The notes under the pieces are model-generated. The model was given only the letters and a program-made list of their open reading frames with translations. It had not been told where the DNA came from and did no database searches. This document shows positions 1-12,345 of a stretch of DNA of 64,000 bases, piece after piece. The stretch spans positions 24,456,291-24,520,290 of the forward strand of contig NC_080055.1 in the NCBI RefSeq assembly GCF_026212465.1. The letters run 5' to 3'. The DNA comes from Amaranthus tricolor (lineage: Eukaryota > Streptophyta > Magnoliopsida > Caryophyllales > Amaranthaceae). Within the stretch, counting starts at the first letter, position 1, and each line of letters opens with the position of its first letter. The translations under genes were made by a program, and so were the position numbers.

Positions 1-420
1 TTCTTGTTAATTTCTGTTTAATTTATTATTTTGTAAGATTTTTCTACATGGTAGCATCTAATTTTTGCTCTCAAATGTTTAATTCACCATTTTAACGTTT
101 TATTCACAGATTAATGTATCAACGCCCTTAAATGTTGTAAGAATTTTATTTTCATTCAAATTATTGTAAATTATAAAGTTCAAAAGGTGCATTTTACAAA
201 CACTAATAAATAATTCAAAAGGCATATTTTATAAGCTCAAAAGGTGCATTTCATAAGTTCAAAAGCTGCATTACAAACACTAATACATATCTACGTAATT
301 GTTACAATATTTAAGGGCGTTGATAAATTAATCGGTAAATTAAATATTTGAAAGCAAAAACTACATGCTACCATGTAAAAAAATCTTATAAAATGATGAA
401 TTAAACAAAAATTAACAAGA
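1..420. mobile_element. Foldback (MITE-like) element with long inverted arms
   Basis: Bases 1 to about 145 and about 297 to 420 are imperfect reverse complements of each other. The left end ttcttgttaatttctg pairs with caaaaattaacaagaa at 405-420, and ATCAACGCCCTTAAAT pairs with atttaagggcgttgat near 309-325. The roughly 150-bp loop carries short repeats of the type aaaaggtgcattt. Shorter related pieces (atgctaccatgtggaa) recur at about 466-540, so the family has degenerate copies next door. The left end may lie outside the window, so no target duplication can be checked. It sits just past the 3' end of the bHLH gene. Confidence 0.7.
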
Positions 421-742
421 ATTTAACGGAAAATGCTACGACAGTTAGATAGTGTATAAACTAAATGCTATCATGTGGAAAAATCTTACAAAAATACTAC
501 TACTGGCGTTTTATGAAAATTAGATGCTACCATGTGGAATTTCCCTAATAAATAAGACCCTAATAAACATTTTTTCACTTGAGAAAACCCTGAACACATT
601 ATTTATTTTTTCTCTTTTGTTGAACTCTCAAGAATTCTTTTACATCCATTTTTATTTTTCAATAAAAACAAGTAGAAAGCAAAATAGTAGCAACAAATGG
701 CGATCAAGATTCCCAAAATTGCAATCTTAAAATGAAAGACAA

Positions 743-811
743 TTAGCCATGCGACGATGATATTACAGTTTCAATCTTTATTTGCAAGTGATCCTTCTCT
801 TCCTCATCTGC
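743..811 (-). CDS. Distant last coding exon of the bHLH35-like gene
   Basis: On the minus strand a TTTTATTAG acceptor is followed by 22 codons ([20 protein letters not shown], then HG) and TAA. Exon 4 ends after ...TVFLE in phase 0 at a GTTTGT donor, so the join gives FLEADEEEKD, the same order as the bHLH35 C-terminus (FIEADEEEQ). Without it the frame runs from exon 4 into a hydrophobic, low-complexity read-through ([14 protein letters not shown]), which is not family-like. Confidence 0.78.
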   Translation of the reverse strand, partial: ADEEEKDHLQIKIETVISSSHG

Positions 812-3800
812 CTAATAAAAACATAATAAAAGTTGGTGTAAGTCCATGCATACACAAGCACACGAAAGTAAAGTCAGAAAATAAAAGTTAAAGAATCAGA
901 AAAATATCTGTAAGGGCCGAACTAAACAAATAGGCCGCAAGAGTAGATTGTCCCCTTGTGGCTTTGCCGTGTCTTTCACTAACTTATCTGGTGTGACAAC
1001 TACTTACAATTTTAATTAAAAGTGTACATTCGGATATTCGAGCAGATGTTGAATATAATATTCCTGTTGATTTAATTTTATTTCTTGTGTATTAGTGTAT
1101 ATGTAAATATATTGACAATTTAATTTCGTTTTTATATGTCGTTAGGACAACATTATTTGTATTAGTTATACAAAAGTAGGTGCAAGTGAATGCTTACAAA
1201 ACCACTAACATAACAAAATATCAAAACTATAATTATTATCATGATGGACCGAGCTAGTAGTATAGGGTTGTATATGCATCTGACACGCATGCCCAAAAAA
1301 TTTATAAATCAATAAAGCATTAAAATACTTAAACTAAGAGTCGAATCAATAACTTTAAACAAATAATTTAAAACATTCAAGTACTTTAATATTCTTTCCA
1401 TTTATTTTTTTCACAGTTTTTAAAGTAAATTTTGAGTCTTATTATCTCTAAATACGCATCATAAAAAATTATACAAAATGTATAATAAAAAAGTATACTT
1501 TAAGATGAATCTAACAAGATCCCACATAAGAAAATACTAAGTTATTAACGTCACATAACTTACTCTCTCCGTTCTATTGAATTTGCAACAATTTTCATTT
1601 TAGTCTGTTCCACTTAATTTGCATTCTTTTTATTTTTAGATAATAGTCTATCATTTTCTATTAATTTCATCCATACATTTTAACTCTCTTTTAATTACAT
1701 CCATACAATTCTCTTTTTTCATTTATTACCACTTTTTTTAAAAATAACCATCTTTATTTTTGGTACAAATCAAAGAGAACAAAGATAGTATTTTTTAAAT
1801 TCTGAATATGCTTTACCTATATGCTTCATTAATCTTTCAAATAAATTATTTATTTGGTGTTATCTATCTATCAAATGCAGACAATAAAATTGCAATTACC
1901 AACTACTGCATTAAATTCAATTTTATTTCAAGACTACAATAGATCGAAAGACCCCCTCGTAGTAGGCTTTGTCAAACAGCGATATGGAAGATGATATTCA
2001 GAATTGTCAGATCTCATATACAACGACAGTAATTTTATTAATTTTTAATTATATTTGATTATGTACTTGCTAATTTTTATCTTTGATGTAAATGTCGTAT
2101 GACTCTTTATTAATAAATCACGTATTATTTAAAAAAAATTCACCCTCGTATATTTCATGTGTTCTTTGTCAATTGCAATCCTTTCTTTTGTGTGAAACTA
2201 GTGTGTCAATAAACTAAAGTCAAGTTAATTATTGCCCATCAATAATAATAGGAGGACTAAATTATATGATCTCGTCAAATCTATCTAGATAAGAAAAAAC
2301 GTGCGTATGGACTTTGGACAACACAACTAAATAAAAAGAATTTAATTGAAAAAAATATTTAAACATAATATTCCATCTATTTCAAAATGTTTGTTATAAT
2401 TGATTTTGTTTCACATTCAAATAATATTATGTATAAAAATTATATAAAAAAAAATATATTTAAATTATATATATCGAGACGAACCTTAAAAGATGTGGAT
2501 ATATGGGAAAGGCAGGATTTTAAATTAGGGTGGGCAAATAGTCAATATACAAGTAAATTATTTACGACATTAAAATTGGTTAATCTATGAAAATTTTAAA
2601 CTTATGTAGACTGTAATGAACTTTAAAAAATTCCAAGTGTTTTTGACTCCATGTTCGCCTAATAAGTCTTAAAAATACTATTGAAATTAAGATAACAAAA
2701 ATTAAATATATACTAAAAAGATTGAATGTAAATCATCAAAAGATAAAGAGACTTGACATTATAATATAAATTTATTAGTTTATTAAAAAAATTATCGTTT
2801 AAATTTGAATTTGATCCCTTAACTTTCGACTACAAATGAATTATTCCAACCATTAATATATAATAATTTTTGTTATGTTTTTACACTCTTTTAACTATAT
2901 ATCATATATTAGTAAAGGGCCAAAGCTAAAAATACAAAGAATCGCATTCTTCAGCTTCGTCCTTGTGTGATATATTTAAAAAATAGTAGAAACTACTATA
3001 TTATGTGATTGTGAACAATATTAAAGGAAGAGAAAATAAATAGAAATGTGTAAATAAAAATTAAAAATAGAACATAACGGTGAAAACACTATTTATAATA
3101 TAAAAATGTTACAAATTTTAAAATAGAAAGTACGAAAAATAGAAAGTGTGATAAAGACATTATTTGTTTGCTTTCAAAAGCAGTATTCACATAAATGGCT
3201 GAACAGGTGTGCTTTTTTTCCACTAATCTAATCGACAAATTATCAATCTCATTGAATTTAATTCCATTATTTGAGTGGTGGGGTTTCCATTCTTGAATTT
3301 TGAAATATTATTTTGTGGTGCTAATTGCTTAACAATAGATAGTTTAAAATGTTAAGCAATAATTAAAAAAAATATTAAAAAATTCAAAACTAACCAACAT
3401 TATAAAACCAAAAAATAATACTACTTCCGTTTCTTTTCAAATGTTTCACTTGTTTTTGAATTATTATATATAAATCATTTTTAATTTGTATTTTATTTTT
3501 AATACATGCTTATAAAAAGTCAAATGAAATTTTATTTTATTCATCACAAAACATAAGGTTTATAAATATTTAGCTTTTATAATTTTTAACTATATACAAT
3601 TATTAATATTAAGTATTGAATAAATAAATTGACAAACGTGGAAAAAAGTAAATGAAACATTTGAAATGAAACAAAAGGAATAATATCTCTTACTAATTGA
3701 GTTACTTTTATGAGAATCTATCGATGTGACAAACTCAAAACAGAAAAATTCATATGTTAATAATTTGTTTTAGTAGAGTAACTAACCCATATATAGAATG

Positions 3801-6800
3801 TTTTTCAAGATAAAATTGTCTCGTAAAAAAATTATATTATTAATTTGCAATAACAAAAATTTATAAGAATATATAAGATTTTAAAATATTTCATAAAAAT
3901 TGACCCATTATATTTATTTTCTCTGAATGCATCAATGAGTCTCCGGCATTTCCAACGCATGTGCCAAATAACTTTAAAGAGGGTGGGCCTTGATTAGTGT
4001 GGCTATTTCGTTAGTCATAAATGCAAAACTATGATATTGTCCTATACTCCGATTTCTTTTAGTTGTTCAATTTAGTTTTTTATACTATTTATCGATCTCT
4101 CTTAGTTTGTATTTTATTCTTAATCTAAATGTTAAAATATAGTCATGTGGGATCTTATTTGATTCATCTCAATGTAAATTTTATTAATATCAAATTCTTA
4201 TAATTTTTAATTATGCATAATTAGAAATATTTAAAATTAAATTAGTGTATTGAATAGTGTGCCAAAACTAAATGGGACAACTGAAAAGAATCGGAGGGAG
4301 TATTACAATTGTGGTTAATATGTAAAAAATGTACTTTAATAATATTAATATTTAATAAATTTTAATAACATATAATTTAATATATAAAAGACTAATATAT
4401 TATATTAAATTATAAAAAAGTCAAATATAATAAATATAAGATAACTATAAAATATGATCGAAAGTCTAGCAAAAAAAAATGTATAATTGTTCTACATCAT
4501 TAAAACACAAATCGATAGATTAGTCACTTTTTCCGAAAACAAATCCAAGAGTAAATAAGGGAAATTTTTAACGTTCATCGAGGTCTACCTATAAACGATG
4601 ACAATGTGGTTAACTATATTTATTTTAAGAGAAGATTTTAGTAATTAATGGTGATTTATGAAGTTAATAAATTATTCTTATGTGGTAGAATTGAATAGGA
4701 TGAGAGTTTTGTGATTTAAAATTATTTATTTTGCTTTTGTTTATTTTATTATTATTCTTTTTGTCTTTTTGTAGTGATTAATAAATCACGATAATTAATT
4801 AAAAAATTTTGTTATTTTTATTATTGCGGTAAGGTTGAAGAATGCTCTATAATTTAGAGATAAAAAGAAATGAAAAATAAAAAAAAATTAACCGGTAGAT
4901 CAATTTCGATTAAGCTATTATTTCCTCACATTTTGATTACAATTTTCATATTTAATTGTTAATTTTTTTAATGAATTTACACTATTTTATATTATTTTAG
5001 CAATGCCTCACATTTTCTACTTATGTTATTTTATACAAATATTTTTTATCTGTTCATCTTTTGTCATAATTTTCACTGGATAGTGTTAAATAAAATAGTT
5101 TATTAGTCAATTTTAGCTTAATTTAATACACATAGATGATTGATAACCTATTGGAAATAAATTATTTTTGAATAAGTTGCTCCTAGCAATGTGTTCAAAC
5201 CTAATCAAACTAGCTGTTGAAATCAACTAGTCAAATCATCCACTACAATCAATACCAACAGTTCTATCAGCTATCAACTGCTTGACAAATACCCATTGGT
5301 AAAAACAAAAACATTTGATACAGTTCTAACAATAACAAGATTAAATTATTTACTCTTTTCCTTCTTAATTAGCTCAACTTTTGGTTTTAATTTGTCTCAT
5401 TAATTTGCACCATTTTCTTTCTTTGGCAATAGTCTATCTCTTTTTTCTTTTAATCTAATCCATCAACTTGTATTCTCTCTCCATCTTAACCGCTTATTTC
5501 TATCATCTATTTGTTATTATCTCATTTTCAACCTAATATCTATTTCCACTAAGTTTCACGAATATTACAGCTTATGCAAAATAAGGACAAATTGAATATT
5601 TTTTATTGTAGTGAGAAATAGGGTAAAAGTAAGAATCACGTTTTATTTTAGTTAGAGTAATTGACACTTGTTCGAGATGAAGTTTTAGGTTCGATTTTCA
5701 CCCTCAGCATTCTTCGTACTACATTAAAAAAAAGTAAAAAGTAAAAAAAAAAAAAAAACATAGAAGAGGGGCCAAGAAGAGACAAACCTCAAGAAAGACT
5801 GTCTTCAAAAGTCTCCCGGAAAAAGCAGTGATATGAGCTGTAATTATTTTAAGCTTTAATGACTCGAACAATTCACACAATTTGACCATTGTGCCCTCTC
5901 GTTTACTACACGTCAAGCTCACTACTATTGTCCTTTCCCCTACGTATGACACCCTTACCTGCACATTGCACAACACACACCCATTTAATTATTCTATTTA
6001 TATCAACTAATCAATATTTTTCATATCTTCAAGATTTTCTCTCACCATATTTAATTATGCACAACAATCATTGAGACTACATTCACAATTATTTATTCAT
6101 ACCCAATAAATTGGAAAAGATTATCTTCATAAAATATTATTATCGAATTTGTTTTTATAATAATTATTATGGAATATCAAGATAATATATATTTGTTATA
6201 TTTGACTTTTTACGAAATTTAATGTGTTATCTTAGTAAAATTATAAAAACTTAATATTATAACAGTATGCGACTAAACGATTCAAACAATATCCCCGTTG
6301 ACTATATTTTTTCTTATACGTTAGCCGCAATATATAAAATAAAAACCGTTATATAGAGAGTATTTCAGAACGGAGGAAGTACAAATAAAATGAAAAAACA
6401 AGTTAAATGTATTGTAATAGAATATGTGTCATGGCCAATAAATAGAATTAGGGTAAATTTGGTGGGACTTATTAAAATGGGAGAGATGAAGTAGGTTTAT
6501 TGGTTGTGCGCTATTGGTCGGGTCTTTTGTCTTACTTATTGGCTGTTTTGAACAGTTAAAACTTAATAGTATTAATTGATAAGTCAAATGTTAGCCGTTG
6601 GTTTTTTTATTAGAGAAACTGTAAGTTAAAAAGTCAAAAGTCAATAACAATATAGGTAAGCTTTAACTTATTTTATTGTAAATAGATAGATAGTTTTAAA
6701 AAATTAGCTATTTGAAACAACTTGTTGTTAGTTGTTACGAATAAACTATTCTGAACAAACTTCTCCGAGTATCACTCTATAATCATCTAATAGCTATTAG

Positions 6801-9599
6801 TTGTTTGCTAAACAAAGATTAGCTATTTGAAACAACTTGTTACGAATAACTTATTTTGAACAAACTGCTTCAAGTCACCCTCAAAGTCGACCTTGAGATT
6901 TGTGAGGCGCGAGGCGAAACATTAATTATATGCTTCTAATTACTAAATATACTACTATAAGTATCTAACTATTAAATATTAAAGTGTCGTTTTTTTCTAA
7001 TTTTTTGGATGGGCCCTTGGCATTTAGAGGGTCAAGCCGTCGGCCCTGGTCATTCTAATCATCTACCAGTTATTATCAGCCGTTTGCCAAACACAATTAT
7101 TTATCGATTGAGATTAAAGAGCTGAAAACTTACTTCTAAGTCATGAATAGGTGATGACCTACAACAACCATTGGGATGATCATAATATTGTTGTTGATGT
7201 TGTTTGCGATGATCAACCCTCTTTTTCTTTGATTTAATAATTAAAGCAGGCAATTCTTGATCAAAATCCATTATTGAACATGAATTATTATCAAATTTTC
7301 CATTGTTGGATCTTCGATGCTCCAGATTTGATATGTCTGCTTTGATTCTTCTCTCTTGATCATGGAGTTCTTTTATATATCCTATTGCATCCTTGATTAT
7401 TGATGCTTTATCCATCTGATTCAAAATACACTCAACTATTTAATAAATTATTACTTTAATTAATTTTCCCCGATCACTAATATCGCTACATTTTACTTAA
7501 AAAACTTATATTGATATACGTTATGACGTGATGTACCAATCTTAACAGAACAGATCAATATAACCTATATAGTCATCGTTATAGTAATCAATCCAATATC
7601 CCACACAAAACAGGGTACGAGGGAGGAACGTAGTAGACAAAACATAATACCCGTATGAATATCCCCTTTAATAAAGAGATGGCAAAGAGGAATAGATGAG
7701 TACTTAGTTAGATCTATCCATCGAATAAACTATTCACTATTAATAAATATTTAAAAATAGTGGTTAGTTGGATCCAACTCACCGTTAAATTATAATTTTT
7801 TTATTTATTAGTATTGGATAGTTTGCCCACTAGGTCAACTAAATTTTTTTCAACGGATGAGTATAGCAATAAATTATGTGTAAAAAACATAATACTAGAT
7901 TTATTTAATGTTGAATAATCATTATAACTATTTCAAGTTTTGTTGACTTTGTCATAAATTTTTAAGTTACTACGTTTTTAAAGATTTAATTGACATTTTA
8001 TGTAGTTTCGTATTATTTTTATTGAGTTTACAATATATGATTTATAATTTTTTTTATTTATGTAAGTTTTATATTCATATGTAGCAAATTTAAAGATACT
8101 AAAAATATAAATTAAAAAGAATATTAACTCCAAAGTCTGATATAGACAAAAAAAAAATGTTGCAGGTAAGATGGAAGCATACACTATTTTTTAACCAAAC
8201 AGCAAACCAGGGAAAATATTGAAGGTTAAAGGGCAATTTTTCAAAATTAAACTAATCAAGTATTTGGAAGTCAAAATCTTAATAAGATTGCAATTTGTAA
8301 ATTAAGATAGAAACAACCAACCAGCTATATAACTAATATTTTATCTGTTTATGGGAATTGTTACAAGTACAAGTTTCATGTTTTTTATAAGTGTGTGGTA
8401 AAATAGATATATTTTTTTTATAGTGAATTGCGAGAAATGTAGAAAAAATTAAAAAAGATGTAAAATTAGTATATTCTGACATCATTTGAAAAAAATACAC
8501 GTCATTATTATTATTACACTCAATGTATTCCGCTCACACTAAGAAAAAAAGTAGACGTCTAAAATTAAAATAGCAACAATTTCAATGAGACAGACTTAAA
8601 AGAAAATTATAACGGTTAGCATTAAATAGCCAGAATCCGGGGGTCATAAGAATAAATAAAAATAAACTAGTTTTAAACAAAACCTTATCCAAATAAGACT
8701 ATAATTGTTTAAACTGAAATAAAACCCAATTTTCAATAAAAACAAATATTTAAATTTGGCTTTTCATTCCAAAAGAGTGGGTAAACACCAAGTAAAACAA
8801 AATCCAAAATTGTAGAAATCTTTATAGACAATTTACTACTGTTAAACAATCATTTAAGTTCAGTAGACTTTCCTTTTTATTGTTATTTATTGTTTATAAA
8901 TTTATCCCAAAATTATAACATACATCACATTAACAAATAAAAACAAAATCATAAATGTATATTAATTGAAAATCTAATAATTATAAAAAAAATCAACTTA
9001 AAATCCGAAATAAGTAATTTTATAGCGGTTTACTTAATTATGAATTTACCTTGGTAATATTGGGGACAACAGCTCGAAGAGCAAAAAGTCGTTCATTAAG
9101 TTTCTTGCGGCGATTTCTTTCGGAGACAATATTTTTAGATGCCATGGAAGAACCACTACCATCTGGCGAGCTTGAATCATAGTCATAGTATGATGATAAG
9201 GCATCATCAAATCCCAAACTGTAAAAAAAAAAAAAAAATAAAATAAAATTAACCCATAAAAAACATTAAATCAAATTAACAAAAAAAACTTATTCAAATA
9301 AGGTGTGAATTCAATTCTCATAAAGTGCAGAAAGGATAAAAAAATTAGACATAAGAACTTACCAATCAAATTGTTTGGTTTTTTTAACAAATAAGCCCAT
9401 ATAAAATATTGAGTTTAAAACTTAAGGGTTGAAGTTTCATTCTCTGATCTTATTAGATATAAAAAAATTGGAAAGAACTTACCAAATTAATAGAAAGAAG
9501 AACATACCAATCAAATTGTTGAGTATGAAGATTATAGATGGTATTAAAGTCAGTTTCCCAGTAGAGTTGATGCTGATAATCATCCCCAAAAGTGTCCAT
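743..9599 (-). CDS. bHLH transcription factor, bHLH35-like (five exons, 260 aa)
   Basis: Sequence-specific transcription factor expected to act in the nucleus as a dimer on E-box DNA. Exons by GT/AG and phase: 9508-9599, 9050-9218, 7134-7415, 5788-5958 and 743-811 (stop 743-745). The basic helix-loop-helix occupies residues about 58-108, with basic-region [13 protein letters not shown] (Glu64, Arg67 and Arg68 are the usual E-box contacts) and [14 protein letters not shown] in helix 2. Residues about 180-250 form the ACT-like C-terminal region ([18 protein letters not shown]). Domain order, exon phases and the tail [15 protein letters not shown] match Arabidopsis bHLH35 (about 248 aa) as I remember it. 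The last exon encodes 22 residues, and its acceptor TTTTATTAG lies 4,976 bp from the previous donor. The start is the first ATG of exon 1 (MDTFGDDYQ). The family call is firm; the exact orthologue and the last exon are inferred. Confidence 0.85.
1558..1795. mobile_element. MITE-like repeat (family with ctccgttctattgaatttgc end)
   Basis: The sequence starting tactctctccgttctattgaa, with internal blocks such as agataatagtctatcattttc, recurs as related copies near 5370-5590 and, reverse-complemented, near 9960-10210. All belong to one non-autonomous family of Stowaway/mariner style. This copy lies in the long intron 4 of the bHLH gene. Confidence 0.5.
3421..3683. mobile_element. Stowaway-like MITE in bHLH intron 4
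   Basis: The left end ctacttccgtttcttttcaa (with aaatgtttcac following) is mirrored by gaaacatttgaaatgaaaca plus aaaggaat at the right end, giving terminal inverted repeats of about 30 bp around an AT-rich core. No coding potential. Confidence 0.65.
4045..4302. mobile_element. Stowaway MITE with TA target duplication
   Basis: The ends CTCCGATTTCTTTTAGTTGT and ACAACTGAAAAGAATCGGAG (then GGAG) are inverted repeats flanked by TA on each side, the Stowaway/mariner signature. The interior (gtcatgtgggatcttatttg, tttttaattatgcataatta) matches the cores of the elements at 43700 and, degenerately, 46565. Non-coding, inside bHLH intron 4. Confidence 0.8.
5173..5298. mobile_element. Partial hAT-like MITE related to the 39.7-kb copy
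   Basis: Blocks such as caaactagctgttgaaatcaactagtcaaatc and the end ctatcaactgcttgacaaat resemble the right half of the element at 39742-40001 (aaccagttaataaaatcagc, ctatcaatcatttgccaaac). Only this half is recognisable. Confidence 0.45.
5370..5590. mobile_element. MITE-like repeat, same family as 1558-1795
   Basis: It shares ordered blocks with the copy at 1558: tttgtctcattaatttgcac, ggcaatagtctatctctttt and the run of ctaatccatc. The ends are poorly defined. It sits in bHLH intron 4. Confidence 0.4.
5620..5759 (+). mobile_element. Probable SINE with A-rich tail beside bHLH exon 4
   Basis: A pol III-like box A (tagttagagtaattga, about 5648-5663) and a good box B (GGTTCGATTTTC, 5688-5699) are followed after 25 bp by an A-rich tail (about 5724-5759). 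This order fits a tRNA-derived SINE. The tail ends 28 bp from the splice donor of bHLH exon 4, so the insertion is almost flush with an exon. Confidence 0.5.
6535..7097. repeat. Degenerate hAT-like MITE sequences in bHLH intron 3
   Basis: Two near-copies of tagctatttgaaacaacttg (near 6706 and 6822) and the end cagccgtttgccaaacacaa (about 7078) resemble parts of the 39.7-kb element. A gaggcgcgaggcg block at about 6903 resembles the ends of the 57.2-kb element. This is a layered, decayed repeat region without genes. Confidence 0.4.
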
Positions 9600-9744
9600 C
9601 ACAATTGATAGCTAGACTTACTCAATTAGTGTTTTGATGACAAAAATAAACACAAAAAAAAGGGATTGAAATTGAGCACCTGATGCTTTTCTTTGTAGTT
9701 GAGATTTGGGTCTACACTAATTAATACGAGAATTTTTTTTTTTT

Positions 9745-9756
9745 AAATTTTTATAT
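9745..9756 (-). promoter_or_regulatory. Candidate TATA box of the bHLH gene
   Basis: On the minus strand, AATATAAAAATT lies about 150 bp upstream of the bHLH ATG in an AT-rich stretch. Position and form suit a TATA box, but the background is very AT-rich, so this is weak. Confidence 0.3.
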
Positions 9757-9759
9757 TAT

Positions 9760-12345
9760 TTAATATTATTTTATTGTTAAGGATTTCATGGCTTTTGGCC
9801 CTTGTGTTTGTATAAGAAATAGGAAAATGAAAAATTGGTTATCAAAAAGACAAGTTGACAAGGACGTGATAGTGAAGAGTCAATGGTGAAGATTGAAGAC
9901 TATATTATTTCATCTGTCCCTTTACACTCGGTAGGATGATAATAATGATGTTTTATAATGATGTTCTTATTTACTCCTTTTGTTCTCTTAGATTTTCATT
10001 AGAGAGAAAATAGATAATTTCTTAGGAAAAATGTGAATGATGCAAATAAATGAACAGAGAATATGAATTATGTGGATAAAAATTAAAGAGCGTTAAATTT
10101 ATAGATAAGATCAAAAAGAAGTGGTGGGCCATTGTCTAAAAATGAAAATGATGTAAATTTAGTGGGACGGATCAAAATGACAAATACTCCAAATTCAATA
10201 GGACTGACGGATTACAATTTTAGACCGTTTAATTTTTTTTTAAATAATCTTTTTTTCTATATCACTAATTTTAGACATGAATAATCTTATTCATGTTATT
10301 TATAATCCCACATACTTTCATTATTTTATTTTAATAATTTTATAATATTATTTATAATTCCTACATATTTTTCAATAACTTTATTTAAATATTTTTATAA
10401 TAATTATGTTTGATATATCTTTTAAATTAATTTTATTTTAATATTGATTATCGTCCCACTTTATCTCTATTAATACCTTATATAAACATTAATAGAAAAC
10501 GAAGAGTGTATAAATAGTATTAAACTCAATAAAAAAATATAGTAGTAGAAATATATAGATGAAATAGAAATTATGTTAAATAAGTAATTCAGAATTACAG
10601 ACATAATATGAATTATAATTAAAAAGAAAAATAACGAAAATTTCGTCAAAAAAGAAGAGAGAACGTTAGAATAGACAAAGACCGTAGAAGGCGATTGAAT
10701 GCGAATAAAAGCACGTGGAAATGTTGCGTTAATTTGTGATTGGTTGACATGGTTGTTGTTAAAACCTCATCTTTATTTTTCACCGTCCATTGAAGTAGGA
10801 GTAGATTGTGGTACGATGTATTTGTATAGGAATGGAGCTACGTAGGGTCTATGTATTTTACCCACCTTAATAAAATCCGATATAAAAAGTCAAAAATTAA
10901 AAGACAATATTAAATTTAAAAATATTGATAATAAATTTAATTTGATATTTATTTGACTTTAAACTGACTTTAAAAATAAATTTATAATAATATAAAAATT
11001 AATGTTAAAGTAGAACTCGATTTCATTAATTCAACCCGACTCGAAACATTAGACTTGATATTGATCCAGTGGCCAGAGTGAACACCCCTAATCAGATCTA
11101 CTATAAGTTTATACTTTTCTTGCTCTAATTGTCTCATTTTTATTTTAGATCGTTCTACTCATTTTGTTTAACTTTTTTATTTAAAAATTAACCATATTAC
11201 AACATTTTAATCTTATATATACATTTTTACGGTTCTTTTAATATTATTTACACTATTTACCATCTCTTTATTTAATACTGTATTAGTAAATCCCTCCATA
11301 TACGTTTACAAAATCTCATTTTGCACATTGTTGCAACTTCATAGTACTTTATAGAGTTCACTCAATTTGTCACTATCTACCAACCTAGGGGTAGATGTTA
11401 GTTGCTTGTCTTTAAATCAATGATTGTAATTGTTTATGGTTCATCGTTTATTATCAGTCTCAATCTTAGATATAAGAAAGATGGTAAGTGGTAAGTTTGT
11501 GCCAACAAATTTGGTAAAACCTAATTACATCTCATTATCGATCATAAATTTAAAAAAAATTTTGAATGCGTTACATTTTTTGGTTCTAAGTGTAATGCAA
11601 AGTTTGCAAAGAGTATTGAACATAGGAGGTTGAGGAAAACCGAAGTATAAAGAAATTGAAGCTAAAGAAAGCGATTGGGGCTAAATAATATACCTATTGA
11701 AGTATGGAAATGTCTTGGACTGATAGTATATACATGCAAAACTGATTATTCGACAATATTTGAAGGAAAAAAAGATGCCCAAATGAACGAAAAGTAATCT
11801 AGTACCCATTTACAAGAACAAAGGAAATGTCTAAGATTGCTATAATTAATCAAGAATAAAACTCTTGAGTCATATTATGAAGTTATGGAAAAGAGTAATA
11901 GAAACTACATATAATAAGTTGTACAAACATATAAAGAGAACCAATTTACGTTTATGCCCGAAAGATTTACAATGAAAATGATTTATCTGACGCGACATAT
12001 AAAAAGTGTTGCACCTTGGAAAATGCATACAAGGTAATAGTCGCTTCCCAAAGAAGAGTTTCACAAGATATACATTAATATAGTGCAAATAAGTAGGGAG
12101 AAGTACAGACAAATCTAAGGACATTTAGAGGATAATCAGATTATACATATATTTTATGCATATACAAAGTAATAGTGAATTACAATTTTCCTACCCAAAA
12201 ATCATATTACAAAATTGTATGCCACAAAAACTATATAACATACATCTTATGATCTTAACATAAACTTTTTACGAAGTACATTAGAGAATTGCTACAGGTA
12301 ACAAAACGAGAAGAGGGAATTAATCCTTGCCTCGAAAATGGAACC
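9760..12345. other. Intergenic region between bHLH and NPH3 genes
   Basis: No gene is recognised. About 9960-10210 holds a reverse-complement copy of the MITE family at 1558 (cctattgaatttggagtatt on the minus strand). About 11100-11330 has another eroded copy (ctaattgtctcatttttatt). Short frames at 11430-12124 have no family resemblance. The stretch next to 12345 should contain the NPH3 gene's 3' UTR. Confidence 0.5.

Noticed and set aside
5688..5699. tRNA gene candidate from the box B match
   Set aside because: No cloverleaf could be built around it; SINE order with an A-tail fits better.
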